NCBI GenBank assembly: GCA_019417125.1
Contig: DXVZ01000153.1
Location: 1 to 9,462, forward strand
Direction: 5' to 3'
Source: Phascolarctobacterium sp.
GTDB lineage: Bacteria; Bacillota; Negativicutes; Acidaminococcales; Acidaminococcaceae
DNA length: 9,462 nt
The position numbers were made by a program, and so were the translations under genes. Below the pieces are notes generated by a model. That model saw nothing but the letters and a program-made list of their open reading frames with translations. It ran no database searches and was not told the origin of the DNA. Positions 1 through 6,506 of this stretch are shown here, piece by piece (position 1 is the first letter of the stretch; every line of letters begins with the position of its first letter).

Positions 1-258
1 ACGGTGCGCACGCGGCGTGACGGCGACAGGTTTTACCCTTACGGCAGCAGCGGCGGCAAAAAATTAAAAGATTATTTTATAGATAACAAAATTCCGCGCG
101 CAGAGCGCGATAAAAAGCTGCTGGTTACGGCAGCTGGCAATGTTTTGTGGATAGTAGGGGAACGTCAGGCGGGCTGGAAAGGCAGCGCCGCCGGGAAATG
201 GCTGCAAATGCGGCTGGAAACAAGAAAGGGTGCAGACAATGAAGGAAAATATTGCTAA
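1..258 (+). CDS. tilS: tRNA(Ile)-lysidine synthetase, C-terminal end (5' end outside window)
   Basis: Only the last 85 codons are present; the frame is open from base 1, so the gene starts upstream. TilS converts the wobble cytidine of the AUA-reading tRNA-Ile to lysidine in the cytoplasm, using ATP and lysine; it is normally essential. The piece matches the TilS C-terminal domain: an R-T-R-R-D-G-D-R-F-Y-P stretch near residues 3-13, then K-K-L-K-D-Y-F-I-D and I-P-R-A-E-R-D, and a late W-I-V-G-E-R strand. These are hallmark TilS_C positions. The catalytic PP-loop (SGGxDS) lies outside the window and cannot be checked. The last 20 bases overlap the start of hpt, and a tilS-hpt-ftsH order is standard in Firmicutes. 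The family call is confident although the gene is partial. Confidence 0.93.
   Translation, partial: TVRTRRDGDRFYPYGSSGGKKLKDYFIDNKIPRAERDKKLLVTAAGNVLWIVGERQAGWKGSAAGKWLQMRLETRKGADNEGKYC
222..230 (+). promoter_or_regulatory. Ribosome binding site of hpt inside the tilS end
   Basis: AAGAAAGGG lies 8 bases before the ATG at 239. It also covers the GTG at 230, which would be an alternative in-frame start three codons earlier. The spacing favours the ATG. The site lies within tilS codons, so hpt translation is probably coupled to tilS. Confidence 0.6.
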
Positions 259-781
259 AATTTTACTTACGGAAGAAGAAATTCAAAAGCGCGTAAAAGA
301 ATTGGGCAAACAAATCCACGAGGATTACAAAGATAAAGACAAAATTGTGATGATTGGGCTTTTAAAGGGCGCAATTTACTTTTTTACCGACCTTTCTATT
401 GCCATTGATTTACCGCTGCGCATCGACTTTATGGTGGCGTCATCTTACGGCGGTGGTACGGAAACCAGCGGCAGCGTTAATATACGCCTCAGCTGTTCGG
501 AAAACCTTGAAGGCTGCAACGTTATTTTGGTGGACGATATTATCGACAGCGGCGTTACCATGGAAGCCATTACCCGCCTGTTAATGACCAGCAAACCGGC
601 TTCCATTAAAAAAGTTGCCCTGTGCGATAAGCCGAGCAGGCGTATAAACAAGCTGAACGCGGATTACGTCGGCTTTGAAATTCCCGACGAATTTGTAGTT
701 GGCTACGGGCTTGATTATGCCGGCGATTACCGCAATTTGCCGTTTATCGGCGTGTTAAAGCCAGAAGCCTACGCCAAATAA
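239..781 (+). CDS. hpt: Hypoxanthine phosphoribosyltransferase
   Basis: This cytoplasmic purine-salvage enzyme of 180 residues joins hypoxanthine (usually also guanine) to PRPP, giving IMP or GMP and pyrophosphate. The type I PRTase PRPP loop is clear at residues 95-107 (V-I-L-V-D-D-I-I-D-S-G-V-T) with the acidic pair D99-D100. L-L-K-G-A at 41-45 is the pyrophosphate-binding loop, S-S-Y-G at 68-71 is the flexible loop, and the C-terminal F-V-V-G-Y-G-L-D-Y-A and Y-R-N-L-P segments close the purine site. Length is normal for bacterial HPRT. I chose the ATG at 239 over the GTG at 230 because an AAAGGG ribosome site sits 8 bases before it. The gene overlaps the tilS end by 20 bases, so the two are probably co-transcribed and coupled. 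In Bacillus the same pair lies directly upstream of ftsH, as here. Confidence 0.96.
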   Translation: MKENIAKILLTEEEIQKRVKELGKQIHEDYKDKDKIVMIGLLKGAIYFFTDLSIAIDLPLRIDFMVASSYGGGTETSGSVNIRLSCSENLEGCNVILVDDIIDSGVTMEAITRLLMTSKPASIKKVALCDKPSRRINKLNADYVGFEIPDEFVVGYGLDYAGDYRNLPFIGVLKPEAYAK

Positions 782-784
782 TGG

Positions 785-813
785 TTGTATAAACAGATAG
801 GATATATTATAAT
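785..813 (+). promoter_or_regulatory. Putative sigma-A-type promoter for ftsH
   Basis: A perfect TATAAT (808-813) lies 17 bases after TTGTAT (785-790), which matches the -35 consensus in only three positions. Transcription would begin near 820, leaving a leader of about 40 bases. The 79-base gap between hpt and ftsH is strongly AT-rich and has no terminator, so read-through from tilS-hpt is also likely. Confidence 0.55.
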
Positions 814-847
814 ATAAAAATAGCGTTTAATATTTTACTTTGAGATT

Positions 848-854
848 AGGAGGG
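848..854 (+). promoter_or_regulatory. Strong ribosome binding site that fixes the ftsH TTG start
   Basis: AGGAGGG lies 6 bases before the TTG at 861. No ATG or GTG in frame lies closer, and the protein read from this TTG begins exactly where FtsH N-termini usually do, just ahead of the first membrane segment. Confidence 0.8.
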
Positions 855-860
855 TAGATT

Positions 861-2822
861 TTGACTAAATTTTTAAAAAACGTTGTATTCTACCTGCTGA
901 TAATAATTTGCGCGATAATGCTGTTCGATTCGTATTCCAGCAACGTCGTGCCGAAAACAGATATTACTTACAGCGCTTTTATGAAGCATGTGCAGCAGGA
1001 TGAAGTGCAGCAGGTAACGATTGTTGAAAATGTTATCAGCGGCAAGTTGAAGAACGGCAGCGATTTTACAACGGTTGTGCCTAATGACGACAGTCTGATT
1101 CCGACGTTAAGGGCGCGCGACGTTGAAATTAAAGCGGAACTGCCGCCGGAACCCCCATGGTGGACTACGGTGCTGAGCCAGCTTTTGCCGATGCTGGTTA
1201 TTGTTGCAATTTGGTTTTTTATGATGCAGCAAATGCAGGGCGGCGGTGGCGGCCGCGGCGTAATGAACTTTGGCAAAAGCCGTGCTCGCCGCTACGATGA
1301 GGATAAAATCCGCGTAACTTTTAAGGACGTTGCCGGAGCCGACGAAGCCAAGCAGGAACTGGAAGAAGTTGTAGAATTTTTAAAACATCCTAAAAAATAT
1401 AACGATTTGGGCGCTAAAATACCTAAAGGCGTTTTGCTGTACGGGCCTCCGGGCACGGGCAAAACCTTGCTTGCCAAGGCTGTTGCCGGAGAAGCGGGCG
1501 TGCCGTTCTTCAGCATTTCCGGCTCTGACTTTGTGGAAATGTTTGTAGGCGTAGGCGCTTCGCGCGTGCGCGATTTGTTTGAGCAGGCTAAAAAAAGCGC
1601 GCCGTGCATTGTGTTCATTGACGAAATTGACGCTGTGGGACGCCAGCGCGGCGCAGGGCTTGGCGGCGGGCATGACGAACGCGAGCAGACCCTTAACCAG
1701 CTGCTGGTAGAAATGGACGGCTTTGGCGCTAACGAAGGCATTATTATGATTGCCGCAACCAACCGCCCGGATATCCTTGACCCTGCACTTTTGCGCCCGG
1801 GACGCTTTGACCGCCAGATTGTGGTTGACCGCCCGGATATTAAAGGCCGCCGCGAAATTTTAAAAGTGCATGTTAAGGGCAAACCCGTTGCCAGCGATGT
1901 TGAGCTGGACGTTATTGCAAGGCGAACACCGGGCTTTACCGGCGCCGATTTAAGCAACCTTGTTAACGAAGCGGCTTTAATGGCAGCGCGCAAAAATAAA
2001 AAGCAAATTAACATGCCGGATATGGAAGAAGCGGCAGAACGTGTTATTATGGGTCCGGAACGCCGCAGCAGGGTTATCAGCGACAACGAAAAACGCCTTA
2101 CCGCTTACCACGAAGGCGGGCATACGTTGGTTGGCATGCTGCTTGATAACGCTGACCCGGTACATAAGGTTACTATTATTCCGCGCGGCAGGGCAGGCGG
2201 CTATACCTTAAGCCTACCGAAAGAGGACCGTTATTACGCAACCAAGAGCGAAATGCTGGACGAGCTGAAAGTGCTGTTAGGCGGGCGCGTAGCCGAAGCG
2301 CTGGTGCTGAAAGAAATTTCCAGCGGCGCCAGCAACGACTTGCAGCGCGCAACATCTTTGGCACGCCAGATGATTTGCGAATACGGCATGAGCGCCGAGC
2401 TTGGTCCCGTTACCTTTGGGCACCGTCAGGACCAGGTATTTTTGGGGCGCGACATTGCCCGCGATAAAAACTACAGCGAAGAAATTGCAGCAAAAATTGA
2501 TAAGGAAATCCGTAAATTCCTTGACGAAGCTTACCAAAAAACCGAAGAACTGCTGCAAAACAACATGGATAAACTGCATTTAATTGCCCATGCGCTTATT
2601 GAACGTGAAACGCTGGAAGGCAGCGAAATTGAGCAGCTGATGAAATACGGGCGCATTTTGGATAAAAACGAGCAGCCGCCTGATGATAACAGCGGCACAC
2701 CGGCAGAAATTCCGCCGGAAGTTGTAACCGCGCCTGCTGGCGAAGCGCAGCCGCAGCCAGTTCCGCAGTATCAGGAAGTGCCCGGCGTTGTGAGTACCGA
2801 AGAAAAGCACGCGCTTAATTAA
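861..2822 (+). CDS. ftsH: ATP-dependent zinc metalloprotease FtsH
   Basis: This 653-residue, membrane-anchored AAA+ protease forms hexamers that extract and degrade misfolded membrane proteins and some short-lived regulators. The domains come in the normal order. A first membrane helix lies at about 7-23, a small extracytoplasmic domain at about 24-100, and a second helix at about 102-122. The AAA+ module carries Walker A G-P-P-G-T-G-K-T (195-202), pore loop F-V-G (228-230), Walker B V-F-I-D-E-I-D (251-257) and a second region of homology with R312 and R315. The M41 peptidase has zinc ligands H417 and H421 with E418 in H-E-G-G-H, and the likely third ligand D493 in S-N-D-L. Most FtsH proteins read H-E-A-G-H; the Ala-to-Gly change lies in a variable HExxH position. 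The tail from about 604 is rich in Pro, Glu and Gln and looks disordered. The start is TTG, set by AGGAGGG. A strong terminator follows. Confidence 0.98.
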   Translation: MTKFLKNVVFYLLIIICAIMLFDSYSSNVVPKTDITYSAFMKHVQQDEVQQVTIVENVISGKLKNGSDFTTVVPNDDSLIPTLRARDVEIKAELPPEPPWWTTVLSQLLPMLVIVAIWFFMMQQMQGGGGGRGVMNFGKSRARRYDEDKIRVTFKDVAGADEAKQELEEVVEFLKHPKKYNDLGAKIPKGVLLYGPPGTGKTLLAKAVAGEAGVPFFSISGSDFVEMFVGVGASRVRDLFEQAKKSAPCIVFIDEIDAVGRQRGAGLGGGHDEREQTLNQLLVEMDGFGANEGIIMIAATNRPDILDPALLRPGRFDRQIVVDRPDIKGRREILKVHVKGKPVASDVELDVIARRTPGFTGADLSNLVNEAALMAARKNKKQINMPDMEEAAERVIMGPERRSRVISDNEKRLTAYHEGGHTLVGMLLDNADPVHKVTIIPRGRAGGYTLSLPKEDRYYATKSEMLDELKVLLGGRVAEALVLKEISSGASNDLQRATSLARQMICEYGMSAELGPVTFGHRQDQVFLGRDIARDKNYSEEIAAKIDKEIRKFLDEAYQKTEELLQNNMDKLHLIAHALIERETLEGSEIEQLMKYGRILDKNEQPPDDNSGTPAEIPPEVVTAPAGEAQPQPVPQYQEVPGVVSTEEKHALN

Positions 2823-2841
2823 AAGACGATATACAATAAGC

Positions 2842-2870
2842 AAAAACACCGGTTAACGCCGGTGTTTTTT
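2842..2870 (+). terminator. Intrinsic terminator after ftsH
   Basis: An 11-bp perfect stem has arms at 2842-2852 and 2859-2869 and a TTAACG loop at 2853-2858. The outer A/T part of the stem supplies the T-tract (2865-2870). The GC core is CACCGG/CCGGTG. It begins 20 bases after the ftsH stop and closes the tilS-hpt-ftsH unit. The A-run on the left arm would give a U-tract on the other strand too, so it may act in both directions. Confidence 0.9.
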
Positions 2871-2892
2871 GTTACAATTATACGCTTTAGCG

Positions 2893-3260
2893 ATGGTTCT
2901 GAACGACAAAGGAGTGAAAGAACAACAACCATCAGCTATGCTGGTGAGATTAAAATTTGTACCCAAGTATAGAGAAGGAAAATATATGGAGCATTAAGAT
3001 GAGATATAGTAAGAATATTGCGAATGCTCTGCGAAAGAAAAGAAATAGAAATAATAGAAGCAGAATGCTGTATAGACCATGTACATATGCTGGTAAAAAT
3101 ACCGCCCAAATACAGCGTGTCGCAGATAGTAGGGGGAACACAAAGAAAATATAGGAGTATATAAAATAATCAAATAACAGAAGATATAATGGCAGACAAA
3201 ATGAACATGAAAGAGTATGTAGACCCGTTTACGGGTGAGCCAGTAGGAAAGAAGCAATAA
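2893..3260 (+). pseudogene. tnpA: IS200/IS605 TnpA (HUH/Y1) transposase pseudogene
   Basis: Single-strand transposases of this family are about 130-150 residues and use an HUH histidine pair plus one tyrosine. Family-like blocks appear here in order but in shifting frames. K-F-V-P-K-Y-R (2953-2973) lies in the frame of the ATG at 2893, which hits TAA at 2995. The next block, I-Y-G-A-L-R, is in another frame and meets TGA at 3000-3002, probably a CGA arginine codon hit by C-to-T. The same frame then reads cleanly from 3003 to 3134, including C-C-I-D-H-V-H-M-L-V-K-I-P-P-K-Y-S-V-S-Q, with the HUH motif H-V-H at 3078-3086. After a junction near 3132-3137 comes E-Y-I-K (3155-3166), then N-N-Q-I-T-E-D-I-M-A-D-K to K-E-Y-V-D-P-F-T-G-E-P and a stop at 3260. 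The Tyr at 3158-3160 and Gln at 3171-3173 fit the catalytic YxxxQ, split by a frameshift. Roughly 40 residues usually found between the HUH and Tyr motifs are missing. It cannot make an active enzyme. Confidence 0.85.
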
Positions 3261-3264
3261 AAAA

Positions 3265-3280
3265 GCCCCGCATGAGGGGC
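3265..3280 (+). repeat. Hairpin directly after the tnpA remnant
   Basis: GCCCC (3265-3269) and GGGGC (3276-3280) form a 5-bp all-GC stem around a 6-base loop, starting 4 bases after the tnpA stop codon. No T-tract follows, so it is more likely part of the insertion-sequence right end than a terminator. Confidence 0.6.
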
Positions 3281-3344
3281 AGTGAGTAAAAATAATTGCA
3301 GCTGGCGAATAAAAATCAGGCATCTTGAGAGGCAGCTATATCAT

Positions 3345-3357
3345 CCGCTTCGAGCGG
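3345..3357 (+). repeat. Short GC hairpin in the insertion-sequence right end
   Basis: CCGCT (3345-3349) and AGCGG (3353-3357) pair around a TCG loop. It lies 4 bases before a longer hairpin. Closely stacked hairpins are usual at the right end of IS200-like elements. Confidence 0.5.
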
Positions 3358-3361
3358 CGAA

Positions 3362-3395
3362 CAAACCGCCGGTTTATCCGGCGGTTTGATTTATT
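3362..3395 (+). terminator. Strong hairpin: terminator or insertion-sequence right end
   Basis: A perfect 11-bp stem pairs CAAACCGCCGG (3362-3372) with CCGGCGGTTTG (3378-3388) around a TTTAT loop, and is followed by ATTTATT. On the plus strand it has the form of an intrinsic terminator. On the minus strand no T-tract follows, so it is a poor terminator for the amidase operon. Its place 100 bases after the TnpA stop also fits an IS200-type right-end hairpin; both roles may be true. Confidence 0.65.
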
Positions 3396-3525
3396 ATTTT
3401 GTGCAATAAACGTCTTTCGCTGTAGCCTATAAGTGTGAGGGTCAAAATATATCATAGGGCAGCACTCTAACATAGGCTTGGGTACCGTCAAACTTCGAGT
3501 AGTGATAGCACCACATTATTAGTGG
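3396..3525. other. Gene-free gap between the insertion remnant and the amidase
   Basis: No plausible coding sequence, RNA gene or clean terminator is seen. The only structure is an imperfect inverted repeat (3424-3478). A weak CCAC/GTGG pairing at about 3504-3518 lies just beyond the amidase stop. The 3' end of the minus-strand operon therefore has no obvious intrinsic terminator with a U-tract. Confidence 0.5.
3424..3478. repeat. Imperfect inverted repeat downstream of the amidase
   Basis: AGCCTAT (3424-3430) is the exact complement of ATAGGCT (3472-3478), and a further AGTG/CACT pairing just inside extends the stem with a few unpaired bases. The loop is about 30 bases. It may be a messenger-end structure for the minus-strand operon or a scar of the neighbouring insertion; nothing in it decides. 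Confidence 0.45.
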
Positions 3526-4965
3526 CTACAGTATTGGCATTTTTCTCATATTGGCTGCTTTTTCGTAAGCATACGCAAGCAGTAACAAACGTTTTTCCGA
3601 CCAGGGTTCACCGATAAATTCCATACCTACTGGAACACCAATAGGCGCAGTATCACATGGAGAAGCAAAACCTGCGGGAATTACTACGGAGGGGAAGCCG
3701 GTTACAGAGCAGAGTACGCCGTTGCGCTGTTTCTGTGAATCACCAATTTTGCAAACAAGCTGCTGCTGGTGCGGATATGCAATACAATCAAGCTTATTAT
3801 CGGCAATAAGTTTAACAATTTTATTTTTAACGCTTTGCTGTCTTAATAATTTTTCATTATAGTGAGCTGAATGAGTTGTAAGTTTTAATGCATCTTCCAT
3901 ATTTCCTTTATCTACCGGATGATATTTACCACTATCATAAATTTCTTTTAAGGAATGTACGGGAATTTTATCAGCCGGGAAACTTTGCAGATATTGCGTT
4001 AAATGGTCGTTAAAATCATCAAGATGTACACTGACTTCGCTTGTCAGCCAGGCAGAATCAATATTATCCGTAATTTCTACCAGTTCAGCACCTGCTTCTT
4101 GCAAAACGGCCAGCGCTTTATCCATTACCTCATTAACAGGTTTATTAACTTCCTCTTTGCCAAAGAAACTGCGCAGTATGCCAATACGTTTGCCTTTTAA
4201 TGTACCTTGATTTAGTCCTTCTTCAAATTTCTGAACCTTATTATAGGCCCAGGCTGTAATTTCATCATCTTTATCATAGCCGGCAATAACGCTCAAAGTG
4301 CGGGCTGCGTCTTCAACAGTACGGCACAAAGGACCAGCTGTATCCTGCGTAAGTGAATAGGGCACAATACCACTGCGGCTTACCATACCGATAGTTGGAC
4401 GTATGCCAACGAGATTATTAGCGGATGACGGTGAACGAACGGAGTTTATGGTATCAGTACCAATTCCGATAATACCAAAGTCAGCTGCGATTGCTGCTCC
4501 AGTGCCGCCAGAGGAACCGCCGGGAGTCCGTGTTAAATCGTAAGGATTATAAGTCGGCCCTAAAATTGAGCTTATGGTTTCACCCCAAATTGCAAACTCA
4601 TGTAGATTGGCTTTAGCTAAAATCAATGCTCCTGCCGATTTTAAGCGATTTACGATAAAAGCATTACGGTGTGTTTCAAAGCCCTTTAAAGCAATTGAAC
4701 CAGCTGTTGTTGGCATATCTTCAGTTTCCACATTGTCCTTTAAAATAACAGGAATACCATGTAAAGGGCCTGTAAAGCCTTCTTTTTTTAATCTTACATC
4801 AAGGGCTGCCGCTTCTTTTTCTGCATTAGGATTAATTAGAATGATGCTGTGCAGCTTATCATCATATTTTTTAATTCTATCCAAATAATACTGCACTAAT
4901 TCAAGACAAGTTAGTTCTCCTTTTTCCATTGCCACATGTACAGTGCTGATAGTCCATTCTTTCAT
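3526..4965 (-). CDS. Amidase-signature-family hydrolase
   Basis: This is a cytoplasmic-looking hydrolase of 479 residues with no signal peptide or membrane segment. The amidase-signature family cleaves amide bonds with a Ser-cis-Ser-Lys triad. The triad is visible: K76 in I-L-K-D-N, cis-Ser S151/S152 in P-G-G-S-S-G-G-T, and nucleophile S175 in G-T-D-T-I-N-S-V-R-S-P. Most relatives have Gly-Gly before the nucleophile (D-T-G-G-S); here it is Ile-Asn, a variant that also exists in other bacterial and fungal amidases. It is probably not GatA: no gatB or gatC is adjacent and its partner is a transporter. The natural amide cannot be read from sequence. I chose ATG at 4965 (AAAGGAG 8 bases before it) over an in-frame GTG at 4974, which lies inside that ribosome site. 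The start follows the atoE stop by 13 bases and the ribosome site overlaps that stop, so translation is probably coupled. Confidence 0.9.
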   Translation of the reverse strand: MKEWTISTVHVAMEKGELTCLELVQYYLDRIKKYDDKLHSIILINPNAEKEAAALDVRLKKEGFTGPLHGIPVILKDNVETEDMPTTAGSIALKGFETHRNAFIVNRLKSAGALILAKANLHEFAIWGETISSILGPTYNPYDLTRTPGGSSGGTGAAIAADFGIIGIGTDTINSVRSPSSANNLVGIRPTIGMVSRSGIVPYSLTQDTAGPLCRTVEDAARTLSVIAGYDKDDEITAWAYNKVQKFEEGLNQGTLKGKRIGILRSFFGKEEVNKPVNEVMDKALAVLQEAGAELVEITDNIDSAWLTSEVSVHLDDFNDHLTQYLQSFPADKIPVHSLKEIYDSGKYHPVDKGNMEDALKLTTHSAHYNEKLLRQQSVKNKIVKLIADNKLDCIAYPHQQQLVCKIGDSQKQRNGVLCSVTGFPSVVIPAGFASPCDTAPIGVPVGMEFIGEPWSEKRLLLLAYAYEKAANMRKMPIL

Positions 4966-4978
4966 AAAATTCACTCCT

Positions 4979-6349
4979 TTAAACTGGTAAGAAAGATACG
5001 GCCAAGATAAAAATTAAACCGCTCATAAGCATAATTGCCATCGAATAACCCATAATATCACGTGCCTGCAAACCGGTTACGCCAAGTAATGCGATAGCCC
5101 AGAACGGCTGTGCCATATTAGTCCAAGTGTTGCCGTAAGCAACGGAAAGGCATGTTTTAATAATATTGGCGTCCATCATCAATGCTGAGTCAATAGCAAT
5201 TGGTCCTTGAACAACCCACTGTCCGCCACCGGAAGGTACAAACATGTTGACTAGCGAAGCGCTTAAGAACGTATACAGGTAAAAAGTATCCGGTGTACTG
5301 ATTGATACCATTGCTTTCGATAAAATATCAACCAAACCGGAATATTGGATCATACCCATAATACCCGCATAAAGCGGGAACTGGAAAATAATGCCGGATA
5401 CGCCGCCGGTAGCTGCCTTAACGGATTTTAAATAGCTCGCCATAGTTTTGTGCATTAAAATACCGGCAAATAAGAATATAGCGTTAACTAAGTTAATATC
5501 AAGGTTAAAACCGAAGTTATAAAAATGATAAATTATATAAACAAATCCTAAAAGACCCAGGGCTCCGGCAACAATTTTACTATTATTCAAGCGGTCGCCG
5601 ACAGTAGGATTTTTCGGTAAAACTGCGGTAGAATCTGTTTCTAATTCAATAGCTTTAATACTTTCTTCCGAAAGCGGCGTTATATGTTCTGCCGTTGGGT
5701 GGAGCATAGAAGCAAATAAAGGCGGGAAAATCAGTAGTGCAATGGTTACTGCGATATTCATCGGATTAAACATGTAATCATACATAGATATAATGCCGAT
5801 TTTATCCTCAAGAAAATGCCCAGGTGTTGCAATTAAAAGACCTATAGAAGCAGAAAACATTCCGTGCCAGGTCATCTGCCCAACATAGGCACCGGCAGCG
5901 ATAAGTCCATATTCAAACGGTATTTTTTTAATACGCAGTTCTTTGGCAAGTTCTTTAGCTAGCAAAGCACCAACAATTAAGCTTAAACCCCAGTGGATAT
6001 AGGAAACCAGTACCGAGACAAAAGTTACCAGCCATGCAGCCTGTTTAGCACTTTTAACACTTCCGGCAAGTTGTTGGATTTTACGTTTGGTAAAAGGCGC
6101 ATCAGCAACAGCAGAACCTGTAATGATGATTAGGGCCATCTGCATTGCAAAGGAAAGTAAACTCCAAAAGCCTTTGTACCAGTTTATTACCATTTGCATG
6201 GGTGAAACATTTGCCACAAATACCCCGAGCAAAAAAGCAATAAAGGTAAGAACTACTGCAAAAATGCTTGGGTCTGGCATATACTTCATTGATAATCTTG
6301 TCAGTGTTGACCCAATTTTCATAATCCCATTTTCTTTTGGTTTGTCCAT
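4979..6349 (-). CDS. atoE: Short-chain fatty acid transporter, AtoE family
   Basis: This is a polytopic inner-membrane protein of 456 residues, matching the length of E. coli AtoE, which is associated with uptake of short-chain fatty acids such as acetoacetate or butyrate. Family landmarks are M-P-D-P-S-I-F-A (24-31), F-W-S-L-L-S-F-A-M-Q-M-A-L-I-I (61-75), the P-S-G-G-G-Q-W-V-V-Q-G-P loop (372-383) and A-Y-G-N-T-W-T-N-M-A-Q-P-F-W (404-417). Hydrophobic segments run through most of the chain, with a hydrophilic stretch at about 215-258. The ATG at 6349 follows AGGAGG (6359-6364) by 9 bases. It is the first gene of a two-gene minus-strand operon with the amidase. No ato CoA-transferase or thiolase genes are beside it, so acetoacetate catabolism is not supported by context; direction and substrate are open. 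In a fermenter it could export or import a short-chain acid. Confidence 0.9.
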   Translation of the reverse strand: MDKPKENGIMKIGSTLTRLSMKYMPDPSIFAVVLTFIAFLLGVFVANVSPMQMVINWYKGFWSLLSFAMQMALIIITGSAVADAPFTKRKIQQLAGSVKSAKQAAWLVTFVSVLVSYIHWGLSLIVGALLAKELAKELRIKKIPFEYGLIAAGAYVGQMTWHGMFSASIGLLIATPGHFLEDKIGIISMYDYMFNPMNIAVTIALLIFPPLFASMLHPTAEHITPLSEESIKAIELETDSTAVLPKNPTVGDRLNNSKIVAGALGLLGFVYIIYHFYNFGFNLDINLVNAIFLFAGILMHKTMASYLKSVKAATGGVSGIIFQFPLYAGIMGMIQYSGLVDILSKAMVSISTPDTFYLYTFLSASLVNMFVPSGGGQWVVQGPIAIDSALMMDANIIKTCLSVAYGNTWTNMAQPFWAIALLGVTGLQARDIMGYSMAIMLMSGLIFILAVSFLPV

Positions 6350-6404
6350 AATTTTGATCCTCCTTTTATATCAAATTATTTATACATATTCTATATTAGT
6401 TTAT

Positions 6405-6421
6405 AAATTCCTTTGGAATTT
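6405..6421. repeat. Perfect 7-bp palindrome in the atoE leader
   Basis: AAATTCC (6405-6411), a TTT spacer, and GGAATTT (6415-6421) form an exact inverted repeat about 55 bases before the atoE start. It could be a repressor site or a leader hairpin. It resembles the CodY box (AATTTTCWGAAAATT) only loosely, so I do not assign a regulator. Confidence 0.45.
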
Positions 6422-6491
6422 TAAATTTTAATTCATATTTTAAAATTGTTTTTTTCGTTTTTAGTAAATCAAAGTTTGTTTATTAATTTAT

Positions 6492-6506
6492 ATTATAAAG
6501 CGCTTT
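6492..6506 (-). promoter_or_regulatory. Putative atoE -10 box with abutting cre-like palindrome
   Basis: On the minus strand AAAGCGCTTT (6506-6497) runs directly into TATAAT (6497-6492), sharing one base. The palindrome core AAGCGCTT is that of CcpA catabolite-response elements (TGWAANCGNTNWCA), although the outer TG/CA are missing. The -35 region is poor, which would suit a promoter that depends on or is blocked by a factor bound there. Expected leader is about 135 bases. This is inference from motif resemblance only. Confidence 0.4.

Larger units (their letters stand above)
2871..3395 (+). mobile_element. Decayed IS200/IS605-family insertion sequence (tnpA only)
   Basis: This gene-free stretch after the ftsH terminator holds a broken TnpA-type transposase reading (2893-3260) followed by about 130 bases with four hairpins. 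That is the layout of IS200-like single-gene elements, which carry subterminal hairpins instead of terminal inverted repeats. On the left, GATGGTT (2892-2898) can pair with AACCATC (2927-2933), a possible left-end hairpin. GTTAC at 2871-2875 resembles the TTAC target of IS608, but the true boundaries cannot be set from one copy. No tnpB or guide RNA is seen. I am confident of the TnpA remnant but only moderately confident of both ends. Confidence 0.72.

Noticed and set aside
1292..2086. 264-residue minus-strand open frame inside ftsH
   Set aside because: It is antisense to the most conserved AAA+ part of FtsH; its Ser/Pro-rich composition is what the complementary frame of such codons gives.
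2957..3154. 65-residue plus-strand open frame starting from a TTG
   Set aside because: It is an out-of-frame reading of the broken TnpA; the true family motifs lie mostly in another frame, and the peptide is Arg/Asn-rich without domain features.
2994..3323. Minus-strand open frame of 109 residues opposite the TnpA remnant
   Set aside because: It is a Tyr/Phe-rich shadow of AT-rich transposase DNA, has no sensible ribosome site, and runs through the right-end hairpins.
6405..6421. CodY box reading of the AAATTCC/GGAATTT palindrome
   Set aside because: About 9 of 15 consensus positions match, mostly in the AT ends; not enough to name CodY.
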